Assembly (NCBI RefSeq): GCF_019059575.1
Contig: NW_024881626.1
Span: 248,001-312,000, forward strand
Direction: 5' to 3'
Length of the DNA stretch: 64,000 nt
DNA from: Amphibalanus amphitrite
Lineage: Eukaryota > Arthropoda > Thecostraca > Balanomorpha > Balanidae
This document shows positions 32,640-43,120 of this stretch, one piece after another. Numbering within the stretch: position 1 is the first letter of the stretch; each line of letters starts with the position of its first letter. The notes beneath the pieces were generated by a model. The model did not search any database, was not told the origin of the DNA, and saw only the letters and a program-made list of their open reading frames with translations. The position numbers were made by a program, and so were the translations under genes.

Positions 32640-33385
32640 TCCCGCAACTCAATGTGACAGTGCCGCCCCTAAATCTATTAATAGTCCCACTCAATGTAAT
32701 GGTGCCGCCCTTCTAAGCATCTGGGGAGCCCCTCAATGTGATGATACCGCCCTTCAAGAAGATGATGCCGCCCCTTTCAGTATCGGTGGCGCCCCTCAAT
32801 GTGATGGTGCCTCCCTCAAAGTGCCGGTAGCGCCCCTAAATGTGATGGTGTCTCCTGTCAACGAGTCGGTGGCGCCCCTCAAAATGATGCTGCCGCCCCT
32901 AAAAGTGCTGGTGCCGCCCCTTACAGTGTCAGTGGCGCCCTTCAAAGTTTTGGAGGAACTCATCAATACAATGTTGCCGCCCTCTAACTTTCTGTAGCGC
33001 CCCTCCATATACATAATGGTGCCGCTTCTCAAACTATCCGTGGCGCCCTTCAAAGTGATGGTGCCGCCCCTTACAGTGTCGGTGGTGTCTCCTCAAAAGT
33101 CAAGGTGCCGCCTCTCAAAGAAATGCTGGTGTCTCTCGAAGCGTCGGAGGCGCTCCTCAATGTCCTGTTGCCGCCCCTCAAACCTTCCGTAACGCCCCTT
33201 CACGTCATGGTGCCGCCCCCCAATCTGCTCACGGCGCCCTTAAATGTGATCAGTAACGCCGGTCAAAGTGCTCCTGGCAGTGTCGGTGGCGCCCCTTATA
33301 GTGTCGGTGGCGCCCCGAACAGTATCGGTGGTGCCCCTCAAAGTGATGATGTCACCCTCAAACAAACGGTGGCACCCTTCGAAGT
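32640..33385. repeat. ~30-bp minisatellite, GTGCCGCCCCTCAAAGT type
   Basis: Imperfect repeats of GGTGGCGCCCCTCAA.GTGATGGTGCC. They give Pro/Leu/Val-rich open frames on both strands. The units resemble the shorter minisatellite at 49890-50830. Confidence 0.8.
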
Positions 33386-33479
33386 ATCATAGTCCCTAAA
33401 TATCATACCTATTGCCGTCAGGGCCTCGGCTAAGGAATTTTGACTACTGGGGCAAATCGTCAGCGTGTTGGCGCCTTGG

Positions 33480-34522
33480 CGGGGGGGGGGGGGGGGTTGT
33501 TTGAACACCTGCGGTTTTTCCTGCGGTTTTTCGAGGATATCTAAAAAACGGCGGCGCTCCATTATCCATCAATTCTACACGTGTTGCAAAATTTTTAGGC
33601 CAAGGTCACTCAAGATCAGGTCACCAGGTCACTTCAAGTGACCTCACCTTATAAAATGTTTCAATGTATGCCGTAGCTACACCGAGTGACCGATCGCTTT
33701 GAAACTTTCAGGGATTGATAAGGGAAACAGCATGTACAAAATTTATAACTCGGAATTTTCATATCGGTGACCTAAGGTCAGCTCAATTTTGCGACCTCTA
33801 TTTTAAGTCAATGGGAGAAAATTCAAAACTACCTCTTTTGGAAGAAAGTCATTCTAAACACTATAAAACACTGTATGTGACTTTGACACACTGAACATGA
33901 AAATAGCACCCGTGACCCTTGTATATGCCCCTGAGGTCATCTCAGTTCACGAATGGTATCTAGCAGTTTTTCGCGAATAACTTTTGAAAGAGGCATGCTA
34001 GAGCGATGAAAATGCCTTAGTTTTGTTTGGCTCAACGATGCAGATCGACTGATATGCAACATGACAATTTCCGGTCAGATCATGACCTTGACCTGAGGTC
34101 GAATTTTCAAGTTAACCTTCAAGGTCAAATTGCAGTTAATTTGATGCGTCTTGACGAGAGGAACACGATATCGGTAAAAGAAAGCTCGTGCTAGGCATGA
34201 GTCAAAAGTTATTGCAGAAAAACTGTTCCCGAAAATATCGTCCATTTTGGTAGTTTTTGCCCCTTGCAGGCAAAACCGTAACGTTTACGTTAGGTCAAAT
34301 CTAAGAGAAATAACCAGAAAACATGCTAATATGGCTATCAAATGCGCTTTTCCGCGGTGCTGTAGCTCTAATTGGTTCCCGAGTCATGCGTCGGCATCTT
34401 GTAAACTGTCGATATTCGACCTGAAAATCGGCGAAATTTGGCATTCACCATGACCTGACCTTTGACCTGACCAAAAAAGTTGCCGAAGTAATTTCGTCAT
34501 TATTTTTGACGCTCTTTCGAAC
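33480..34522 (+). mobile_element. TTAA-element family B, degenerate copy
   Basis: Collinear with 10126-11301 from a G-run/TTGTTTGAACA remnant through the CCAGGTCACTT block to the GACGCTCTTTCGAACG block. Both termini have lost their exact ends and no flanking TTAA pair is visible. Confidence 0.7.
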
Positions 34523-34617
34523 GAAGATGGATTATGGGGGCAAAAAGATATGTTTGCCAATGCACGCCTATGTTTTTGGGTGGAAATTGAGGGTCCAGCT
34601 GCACACCGTGCACTCCC

Positions 34618-35105
34618 TGTAACAGAATACAAGTGTTAATAAGCAAATTCTTGTTTGTGATAGTCTAGATTTGTAGGACCGTAGTTGTTCTTGCCGTTCA
34701 ACCACGCGATTCCAATAATAAACAGAAGGTAAATACAAAGTTGGGCCTGTATTCAATTCACGGCCACAGAAACCAAAGATAACAAACAAATTGACTTTGC
34801 CAAGGGCCGAAGACAGACCGGCCCGCCGAGCAATAAAGACAGAAGTGCACGGCTGTGACTCAAAGACCGAAGTGCCACACCGCGCGGCACCGGCCGAGTT
34901 CACGACACACACACACATACGTCACATATACACGTCAGACATACAAATGTACGTCATATCATAGCACCAATCAGAAGCGGGCAAGGACAGGCGTCGCAGG
35001 TGAGGAGTGAGGACCATATAAGGATATTGTAAGTGGGCGAGGGGGCTGGGCAGTAAGTAGGTACAGAGGGAGGTGGAGGACGGGGTAGGAACGAATTTCG
35101 TTACA
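34618..35105 (-). repeat. Gypsy 3' LTR
   Basis: 488 bp, identical by eye to 42628-43115. It contains a TATA-like CTTATATGG on the coding strand. I see no strong polypurine tract in the adjacent internal sequence. Confidence 0.95.
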
Positions 35106-35785
35106 ACACAACGCGAGGTCCTTAAAGCTGAAATTTTGACCAAAATTTTCGGCTTGGGATACTCCTAATATGATGCATGATATAACGTACACAACACACG
35201 ACACAACACAAACAACACCTAACACAACAATATACACAGCACCTCAACACACAATTTCCCGTTCTTTTTCGTTGTAGTCCTCGTAGCTATAAGTCTATAG
35301 AGTCTTCTTCATTGTCCGCTTACGAAACATAGTCTACTGTCCCACTCGTGCTCATCGATTCGGTTCTCGCTTCGCAATCACTGGTAAGATTCCGCTGCGG
35401 GCACATCAGTTCAGGGAGTTCAGAGAGTTCAGAGGGTTTAGGTCACCTTTGACGCTGCTGTCTGACACGTGTTTGTCAGTCTATTGTCCATTGACACCAG
35501 ATCGTGTGTCAGGTGTCGACACGCTGTCGCCAGATGATGTGTCAGATGTTGACACATTGACGTTCTCACGTCTCGCGTCTTGTTGTGGGTCGTCCGTCCG
35601 GTGTCGGGCTGACCAGACCACGCGTCAGCGTAGTTTTATCGGGGCGCCCGGACGTTGGGTGTCCGATGCGGGGCGGCCCGATCTCAGTGGCGCTGACTAG
35701 CACCGGCGGCGGCTCGACCGAGTGTGGGAGCGCCGCTACTGGTACCTCTGCTGCGGAGAAAGAACTCCTCTGGAAAATATTTGCA

Positions 35786-36550
35786 TCAGGCATCTGCGGA
35801 TTTCTGAGAAGCGAGGGTCGGAGACGGTTTTAACCATTGTAAGCACGAGGGACTTGGGTCCGTGAGTTTTTCCCGGGGCTTGATATTTGGAGCTACACTT
35901 GACGTTTCTTCAACAATAACACTGTCAGGGGCAGGATTTTGAGCGGATACTTTCTGGGGTCGGATCATAATGGGTTTAAACACATGACATCGGACGTATA
36001 GAACAGTTAATAGCACTAACGCAACCACAATACACGTTGTGACCGAGATGGCGGGGATAACGACAGTTTTATTATGCTGAGCATTGCGTACTCGAATCTG
36101 TTGAATATGTTTCTTCAAGTTAGACAAATGGACACTTTTGTCCTGAAGTGGGGGAATGAAGTTTACTGCTTCGGGGAGTGAAACATTAGTTTCCGAAAGA
36201 TCAACAAGTACCGCATTTGACCAAGTATCTATTACAATGTCAATAACTTTTACGCTCTGGTTAAACTTAGCAAAAAACTGAATTGCCTGGTCACTTCGCA
36301 ATTGTTGGCGGTGCTCTGCAAATATACTACTGACTTTACTTTTAAAGAGCTTCACATGATGCTCCAGCTTCAATACAAACGTCCATGATGTCCTGGTTTC
36401 GATGGGGATGTGAAGAGTCCAGTGGTCGTATGAAGCGTAGAGATGGCCTCGGGGCAGGAAGAGAACGTTGGCCGTTGTCGGAGATGTCAGATAGAACAGG
36501 AATGTCAGGAAGAACGGTCTTGCCCACATCTCTGGAACACACACAAACAA
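35786..36550 (-). CDS. Envelope-like third ORF of the Gypsy element
   Basis: 254 residues downstream of pol and in its frame, separated by a stop and about 300 nt, so expression would probably need a spliced RNA. A hydrophobic N-terminal segment (about residues 10-26) resembles a signal peptide. A predicted transmembrane helix lies at about 163-187, followed by a basic then Pro/Ser-rich tail of about 65 residues. Two N-glycosylation sequons lie near 97 and 122, and the ectodomain has a helical, Leu/Lys/Gln-rich stretch before the membrane. This layout fits a type I membrane glycoprotein like those of errantiviruses. It is short for a full envelope, and I see no furin-type cleavage motif, so it may be reduced or degenerate. 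Role inferred from position and topology only. Confidence 0.6.
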   Translation of the reverse strand: MFVCVPEMWARPFFLTFLFYLTSPTTANVLFLPRGHLYASYDHWTLHIPIETRTSWTFVLKLEHHVKLFKSKVSSIFAEHRQQLRSDQAIQFFAKFNQSVKVIDIVIDTWSNAVLVDLSETNVSLPEAVNFIPPLQDKSVHLSNLKKHIQQIRVRNAQHNKTVVIPAISVTTCIVVALVLLTVLYVRCHVFKPIMIRPQKVSAQNPAPDSVIVEETSSVAPNIKPREKLTDPSPSCLQWLKPSPTLASQKSADA

Positions 36551-36856
36551 CTATCAACATTTCGCAAACATGAGGTTAGTACACGAACAATTGAACGGTT
36601 CACTGACCGAACATAAAATGAACAACACATAAATGGCTGTGGCATACTAGCCAGAGTCGGTATATCATTAAACACAATACAACGTGGTACCGCGATTACG
36701 TTGTCTTCGGCATACAAACCGGGATCCATAATCTATATAAACACTATAACACAATACAGCCGTTCGGCTTCCATCGTACTAGCTGGGTTCCACAAAATAC
36801 TGTAGACATTCGGCTGTCGTCCGACCTGTAATAACTCAGTGGGCCGGGGAACCTTT

Positions 36857-39800
36857 TTACATTGTTTCTAATTGTTTGAACATGTCGGTCATCAACTTCT
36901 CATGCGTTTTCAGCATCTTAACTAACAGGGCTTCTTTCACACGTGGGTTAGTACACATCTGCTCCTTTTCAATATGTACACCATCGGCGTCCAAATCGTC
37001 TGAATCCGATTCGTGGTCTTGGTCGGCACATTGTAATTTTGAAGGAGGGCTACGCGCTTCTGCATCCATGTCGTTCGACTCTGATTCTGTACGGGTGAGT
37101 GGTCTTTTCATAGGGGTAGGTTCAACTTCAAATGGATCAGATAACTTTTCCGTTCTCAGGCGCTTTGCTAATTGGGACAAAGGAATATTCTCGTCGTCAG
37201 AACTATTGTCTTTCGATTTTTCTTCTCTCCATCGTTTTCGCATTTCGGATAACGGCACGTCAAGATCTGCATCGGAATCAGAATCTTCAGGTAAAGGTGG
37301 GTAATTTTGTTCACTCGGCGACGGTTTCGCTGGAGCGTAAGTTTCAACAGGGGTTGATATCGAATTGGGGGTTGAATCACGAATAGACCGATCTGTGACT
37401 GTTTCAGTATTATGCATTTCTGTATCAGCGAATGAGAACTTTGATTGACGTGGAGGCTGCACACGAAGTGGAACCGGGATAAACGACTTCTGTTTACTTT
37501 CGTACTTGCTGTTGATATGATGTGGTTCTTCTGTCACGTTTTCCCAAAGGGTATCTGGATCAGCGAATCTCAAATTATGAACGTTCACTACTTTGACATC
37601 GCCAGACAGTTGGTTCTTAATGACAAAGGTTACGTCGTTGATGGCTTTGATAACGCGGTAAAAAGGTTTCCAATGGCACGACAGTTTGGAAGCATTTTGA
37701 GTCGCCTCTGTAGGGTTTCTGAAGTAAACCATATCACCGACTTTGATTTTCGTTGGCTTGGCGGTACGATCGTAATAAAATTTGTTTCTCTCATGACTTT
37801 GTACTAGGTTGTGACGCACATGACTGTAGGCAGAATGCATGTTTTCGAGCATGGTAGGTACGTAATCTTCACCTTGGTAACGATATTTTGGAGATAAAAT
37901 GCTATCGAGTGGTAGAACAGGGTCACGACCGTAAAGAAGGAAGAAAGGGGAATACTTGGTAGTCTCGTTTTTCGCGGTGCGATAAGCAGACAAGATTGAA
38001 GGAAGCTTTGTGTCCCAGTCACGTTGAGATTTACTCACTAACTTTGCTAACATGTCGTTCTGAACTCTGTTATATCTTTCGCATTTGCCGTTCGATTGCG
38101 GGTGGTAAACGGAAGTTCGGATATGTTTAATGTTGCTAAAAGTTGTAATTTGGTCTATGACGGCGTTACAAAACTCTGTACCATTGTCTGAAATCATAAT
38201 CCTAGGACAAGCATGGCGAGGGATGATATGTTCTAATAAAATTTGGGCAACCGTTTCTGCACTTTTTGATGAGGTAGCGAACGACTCTGGCCATCCAGAA
38301 AATAAATCGATGACAGTAATAATGTACCGGTTTCCTTGGAAACTTTCAGGGTACGGACCGGACGTATCTACTGCGATCTGCTCGAAAGGAAACTTGGGGA
38401 TTGGCATATCTTGCAGAGGGGGTCGCTCGCGTCTGAGCTTCCGCATATTGCAGGCGACACATGTTTTTAAGTACTGAACAACGTCTCGATATAGACCGGA
38501 CCAAAAATAACGTGAACGGATCTTGTCGTACGTTTTATCTATACCTAAGTGTCCGCCGAAATAGCCTGAATGAATTTCTTCGATGATCAGTTTCTGTAGG
38601 GGCTTGGGAATAACTAACTGCAAACCTGGAAATGAGGGGTATTTGGACGGATCAGAAACTCGATATAGTAGACCGTCTTCCAAAATATAATAACGAGACA
38701 CTACAGCATGGTTCGAATGATTTGGGTCCTGTAATACTTTGATCAATTGTTGGAACTCGGGATCCTCTCTCTGAAGTAAACCAAGGTCGGGATGTCCTTG
38801 CAAAAACTCTTGGAATTTTTCCTTGGGAGGAGCCTCAGGTAACTCACTTCTTTTCACTTCAGTCTCTACTTGAACGTCAGGCGCTCTATCGGAATCAATC
38901 ACATTCACACTGCACGAAGATTCATTATTTACACCGAATGTGTCTACGCATTCGTCGACATGGCACGGTAATGACTCACTAGTCATTAATCCATTTCCTG
39001 GGATATCCGTGTGACAATCCGCTCCTGAGGTGTCCAGTCGCGACAATGCGTCTGCAACCACATTCTGACGTCCACTAATATACTGTATATCACATCCATA
39101 CTCATCTAATATAATCGCCCAACGTTGAATCCTAGCATTCTTCATTTCACTGGTGAACAGGTGCTTGAGGGGCTGGTGGTCCGTCATAATCGTAACTTTA
39201 CAACCGAGTAAATAGGGACGGAACTTTTGTACACTATATACAATCGCATAAGCTTCTCGCTCGATAGTAGGCCAGCGTTGCTGGGTTTCGTTGAGCTGAT
39301 GCGACAAATATTGGATGACTCTTTCACCCAATTCAGTCTCTTGGACTAGCGCAGCACCTATGGCGTTTTGTGACGCGTCAGTATATAACTTGTACGGCTT
39401 ATCTACGTTCGGATATGCCAAAATTGGTGCAACTGTTAAAGCTGAACGAAGAGTTTCAAACGAAGACTGACATGCATCATCCCAATAAAAACGACGGTTT
39501 TTCTTTGTTAGTTCTGTCAATGGTTTGGCTATCCTTGCAAAATTTGGAACGAATCGCCTGTAGAATCCACACATACCAAGGAATGATCTGACGCCTTTGA
39601 CATTTGTCGGAGGGCGGAGATTTTGTATTGCACTTATTTTCTCGGGATCCGGTTTGATACCAGATGGAGTAACTACATGGCCTAGGTATTTTACTTCTTG
39701 TTTCAAAAACTCACATTTTGACATCTTTAATTTCAAGCCAGCGTCTCTCAAACGTGAAAAGACTGCATCTATATGTTCTAAATGTTCCTCAAAGGTTTTT

Positions 39801-41374
39801 GAATAAATCAAAATATCATCCAAATACGCAATAGTAAATTTGTGTTGAATGCCCCACAGTACTTTATTCATAAGCTCTGAAAACAGACTGGGTGCATTGA
39901 CATACCCAAAACATAACTTTTCAAACTCGTATTGGCCCATGAAACAAGTGAATGCCGTTTTGGCCTTTGACTCGGGATCCATGGCTATCTGCCAGTACCC
40001 ACTGCGGAGATCTAAAGAAGTGAAATATTTCGCACCTTCAAGCGAAGCCAAAATGTCGTCTATGCGCGGAAGAGGGTAACTATTTTTGACAACGATCTTG
40101 TTCAAAGCACGCAAATCAACACAAAACCGTTTTTGTCCGTCCTTCTTATCTACAATCACAATCGGACTAGACCAGGGACTACGACTAGGGGAAATGATGC
40201 CAGCCTGCAACATTTTTTGTATATGCTCTTCTACAAGTTTTCTCTGACTGAAAGGCAACCGGTAAGGTCGCTGTTTAATTGGTGGATGATCACCAGTTTC
40301 AATTGTTGCTTTCACTAAATCAGTACAACCTAAATCTAAATCACTTTTTGCAAACAAATCCTCATTTTGGGCCAAGAAGTCTTGTATCTTTTTACGTTGA
40401 CCTTCGGACACATGTGACAATCGCGCTTTTTGACTTTCGGGGACGTCATCTGACGGTTCACTACACTGGTCACCTTCCTCACTAGCTGTAAATATGCATC
40501 CTTCCGGGTCTTCTAAAACTTCCGCAATGCCAATGACTGATCGAGAAGGCAAAACGTAATCCCTACCAGTGGCGTTCACTATCACGACCGTAATACGCTT
40601 GTTTTTGTCTACGTGACCTACACTTTCAACCAAACACAAACCAGGTTCTTCTCCTAGAACGGGTGCATTGCTCAAAGGTTGTACTATGCAATCTTGATCT
40701 AGCAATTGAACACGGTTGACTAACGCGGGAATCTCTATATACGACTGAGCAGGAATTGTAACTTTGTGAGGCACTCGAACCAAAGATGTCGTCGTTTGGC
40801 AAGTCAGACGCTGAGGTCGCAGCGGGATGACGTTACCGTCGAGGTTCATCGTCTTTTGTCCAAAATCCAATTGAACACCGAATGCGGAGAGAAAGTCGTT
40901 GCCTAGGATACAGTCGTTTTTCAGACCTTCTACGATTTGGAATTTGAACGGTTGATTAAATCCTGCAATTTTGACTTGTAGTACGGCCGTTCCGAAGTTT
41001 GTGAGTCTATGGCCAGAGATAGAACGAATAGGAACGCAGTTCCTCGTAGAAAAACCCTTGATTTTCCTGCACTGAATTTTATCAAAAGCTTCACGTGAAA
41101 TAAGGGATATGTCCGCTCCTGAATCTACTAACGAATAGGCTTTTTGGTCGCTCAGAGATACATAGCACATCGGCGTATCAGGTTTAATTTTAATTTGTGC
41201 TGCTTGCGGTCCAGGTTTCTTTGTAGAAACTTTCCGTTTCGGACCGTCTTTCTTTGGCGCGTTTCTGGTCGCTATTTTTCGAGACGCGCGTTCGCGTTTC
41301 CCTGGGTACTTTGGGGAGGAGGACGGGTTGAGTTGCGTCGGCACGTACGGCGTACATGTCCAGGTGTGCCACAA
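36857..41374 (-). CDS. pol: Gypsy Pol polyprotein
   Basis: 1505 residues. The first residues overlap gag in the -1 frame, so the ATG is not the real start and a ribosomal frameshift is likely. Aspartic protease motif DSGA at 84-87. The reverse transcriptase spans about 380-545, with the SLDLRSGYWQI block near 453 and YLDD at 517-520. RNase H has TDAS at 665-668 and TDHQPL near 732. The integrase zinc finger uses His936, His943, Cys973 and Cys976, and the catalytic triad is Asp1004, Asp1064 and Glu1100. A C-terminal GPY/F-like region is followed by an acidic tail. The protein processes itself, copies the RNA genome and inserts the cDNA. No internal stop is seen. A Mag-like lineage is possible but not established. 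Confidence 0.93.
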   Translation of the reverse strand: MWHTWTCTPYVPTQLNPSSSPKYPGKRERASRKIATRNAPKKDGPKRKVSTKKPGPQAAQIKIKPDTPMCYVSLSDQKAYSLVDSGADISLISREAFDKIQCRKIKGFSTRNCVPIRSISGHRLTNFGTAVLQVKIAGFNQPFKFQIVEGLKNDCILGNDFLSAFGVQLDFGQKTMNLDGNVIPLRPQRLTCQTTTSLVRVPHKVTIPAQSYIEIPALVNRVQLLDQDCIVQPLSNAPVLGEEPGLCLVESVGHVDKNKRITVVIVNATGRDYVLPSRSVIGIAEVLEDPEGCIFTASEEGDQCSEPSDDVPESQKARLSHVSEGQRKKIQDFLAQNEDLFAKSDLDLGCTDLVKATIETGDHPPIKQRPYRLPFSQRKLVEEHIQKMLQAGIISPSRSPWSSPIVIVDKKDGQKRFCVDLRALNKIVVKNSYPLPRIDDILASLEGAKYFTSLDLRSGYWQIAMDPESKAKTAFTCFMGQYEFEKLCFGYVNAPSLFSELMNKVLWGIQHKFTIAYLDDILIYSKTFEEHLEHIDAVFSRLRDAGLKLKMSKCEFLKQEVKYLGHVVTPSGIKPDPEKISAIQNLRPPTNVKGVRSFLGMCGFYRRFVPNFARIAKPLTELTKKNRRFYWDDACQSSFETLRSALTVAPILAYPNVDKPYKLYTDASQNAIGAALVQETELGERVIQYLSHQLNETQQRWPTIEREAYAIVYSVQKFRPYLLGCKVTIMTDHQPLKHLFTSEMKNARIQRWAIILDEYGCDIQYISGRQNVVADALSRLDTSGADCHTDIPGNGLMTSESLPCHVDECVDTFGVNNESSCSVNVIDSDRAPDVQVETEVKRSELPEAPPKEKFQEFLQGHPDLGLLQREDPEFQQLIKVLQDPNHSNHAVVSRYYILEDGLLYRVSDPSKYPSFPGLQLVIPKPLQKLIIEEIHSGYFGGHLGIDKTYDKIRSRYFWSGLYRDVVQYLKTCVACNMRKLRRERPPLQDMPIPKFPFEQIAVDTSGPYPESFQGNRYIITVIDLFSGWPESFATSSKSAETVAQILLEHIIPRHACPRIMISDNGTEFCNAVIDQITTFSNIKHIRTSVYHPQSNGKCERYNRVQNDMLAKLVSKSQRDWDTKLPSILSAYRTAKNETTKYSPFFLLYGRDPVLPLDSILSPKYRYQGEDYVPTMLENMHSAYSHVRHNLVQSHERNKFYYDRTAKPTKIKVGDMVYFRNPTEATQNASKLSCHWKPFYRVIKAINDVTFVIKNQLSGDVKVVNVHNLRFADPDTLWENVTEEPHHINSKYESKQKSFIPVPLRVQPPRQSKFSFADTEMHNTETVTDRSIRDSTPNSISTPVETYAPAKPSPSEQNYPPLPEDSDSDADLDVPLSEMRKRWREEKSKDNSSDDENIPLSQLAKRLRTEKLSDPFEVEPTPMKRPLTRTESESNDMDAEARSPPSKLQCADQDHESDSDDLDADGVHIEKEQMCTNPRVKEALLVKMLKTHEKLMTDMFKQLETM

Positions 41375-42320
41375 GCGATGCAGATGGGGGATCCATCTTC
41401 AGTCCACTGGAAGTTCGGTCTGGGAGTCTGAGGGGCTTGAGGGGGAGTTTGTACGTTACCATAGTACGACATCAGCGGGGATGGAACATCAAAGCGGACT
41501 TGCGGGGGAGCGGTCGGGGGAACGTTGAAGTAAGTCTGTGGGGGAGTAGTCGGAGGTACGTTGAAACGCGCCTGCGGTGGGGCGGTCTGAGCACGTTTTT
41601 GCGGTTTCAGTTTTTGGATGTCGCGAGACATTCGCTGCACTTGGGAGGTTAGATTCTGAATAGTGGTCCGAAGTTCAGAGTCTGTAGCGGACTGAATACC
41701 GCTGCAGTCCATGGGTTCGACGTCGGACTGAGGAGGGGAGTGATGGCGGCAGACTTGGAAAGTCCTGTCGGCCTGCTGCTCACTTTCAGCGAAAGCGAGG
41801 GCGTCATCGAGGTTAGTGAATCTTTTCCTGATCAAGTTTCGCGCCAAGCTGTCGTCGCTCACGCCTTTTTGGAACACTTCTACTAGGAAGCGTTGCGCCT
41901 CAGGGGCAGAGAGATTTTCGAATGCCTCCGATGCCATTGTCCGCAGCTTTTCAGCAAAATTTTGTACCGACTCACCACGGTTCTGTTTTAGACGTCTGCA
42001 TTTTTCCGAAGCCAGGTACGGATCAGTCATTTCGCTATACCGTTCCTTTAGTTTCCGTCGGAGTTCCGACCACGTGATTTGGGGTTTTCTTTTAGCATGC
42101 GTGAAGCGTACGCACCAGCGGATCCGTTTAAAGTGATGGTCGCCAAAACACACATACGCTCTGAATCGCAGGTAATAGATATCTGATCCATGTCGTTTAA
42201 CCATTGGGCGAATTTGGCGGAACCCTCCCCGGAGAATGTTCGGATGTGCTGAGTTAGACCCTGAATACGGAGTTCCTGACAAATATTTTGGAGCGCTTTG
42301 GTGATGACTGCCTCGGACAT
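41272..42320 (-). CDS. gag: Gypsy Gag, with one frame break
   Basis: Capsid/nucleocapsid precursor. The N-terminal part begins MSEAVITKALQNICQEL at 42320 in one frame. Near 42080, at an A/C-rich run, the homologous reading passes to another frame, consistent with a single-base loss or a sequence error. The downstream frame holds helical capsid-like sequence, a Pro-rich stretch with repeated P-P-x-x-R/Y-F-N/D-V-P units, and one CCHC zinc knuckle (CIACGTPGHVRRTC) near the C-terminus for RNA packaging. It ends 100 nt inside pol, in the +1 frame relative to it. Confidence 0.85.
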
Positions 42321-42607
42321 TTTGAAAACTCTGGTAAGTATAAATCAATCAGCGAATACAAACAAGTGGTGTTTATGGAGCGTTGACAAATAAACAGTTC
42401 AGTTGACACACGAAATGCGGAGATAACAGTCACACAATGCAAAAATTACACAAATATACACAGGCACAATAACAGTTAAGCAATCGAAAGCGAAAATGTG
42501 GGCGAAGACGTTCAGGGAAAAGAGAGGAAAGAGTGACAGCTTACTGTTCGTAGACTTGTAGAGCAATTTCTTGCGGAACCAATTTCAATTCTTGAGTTTT
42601 TTATTTG

Positions 42608-42625
42608 ATCCGGGTCACGGCACCA
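42608..42625 (-). promoter_or_regulatory. Gypsy primer-binding site
   Basis: Two bases after the 5' LTR the coding strand reads TGGTGCCGTGACCCGGAT, matching the expected complement of a tRNA 3' end (CCA terminus). I could not assign the tRNA. Confidence 0.75.
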
Positions 42626-42627
42626 TT

Positions 42628-43115
42628 TGTAACAGAATACAAGTGTTAATAAGCAAATTCTTGTTTGTGATAGTCTAGATTTGTAGGACCGTAGTTGTTC
42701 TTGCCGTTCAACCACGCGATTCCAATAATAAACAGAAGGTAAATACAAAGTTGGGCCTGTATTCAATTCACGGCCACAGAAACCAAAGATAACAAACAAA
42801 TTGACTTTGCCAAGGGCCGAAGACAGACCGGCCCGCCGAGCAATAAAGACAGAAGTGCACGGCTGTGACTCAAAGACCGAAGTGCCACACCGCGCGGCAC
42901 CGGCCGAGTTCACGACACACACACACATACGTCACATATACACGTCAGACATACAAATGTACGTCATATCATAGCACCAATCAGAAGCGGGCAAGGACAG
43001 GCGTCGCAGGTGAGGAGTGAGGACCATATAAGGATATTGTAAGTGGGCGAGGGGGCTGGGCAGTAAGTAGGTACAGAGGGAGGTGGAGGACGGGGTAGGA
43101 ACGAATTTCGTTACA
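42628..43115 (-). repeat. Gypsy 5' LTR
   Basis: 488 bp, identical by eye to the 3' LTR. It would carry the promoter for the genomic RNA. Confidence 0.95.
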
Positions 43116-43120
43116 CTCCC

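Larger units (their letters stand above)
34618..43115 (-). mobile_element. Complete Ty3/Gypsy element with gag, pol and env-like ORFs
   Basis: 8498 bp on the minus strand. The two 488-bp LTRs appear identical on reading, start TGTAAC and end GTTACA, and are flanked by a 5-bp duplication CTCCC (34613-34617, 43116-43120). On the coding strand the order is LTR, primer-binding site, gag, pol, env-like ORF, LTR. Pol order is protease, reverse transcriptase, RNase H, integrase, which defines Ty3/Gypsy. Pol lies in the -1 frame relative to gag. Gag has one frame break near 42080, so this copy may not be fully functional although insertion was recent. Confidence 0.95.

Noticed and set aside
32611..33392. 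Pro/Leu/Val-rich frames of 95-128 residues
   Set aside because: The minisatellite unit length is near a multiple of three, which keeps frames open on both strands.
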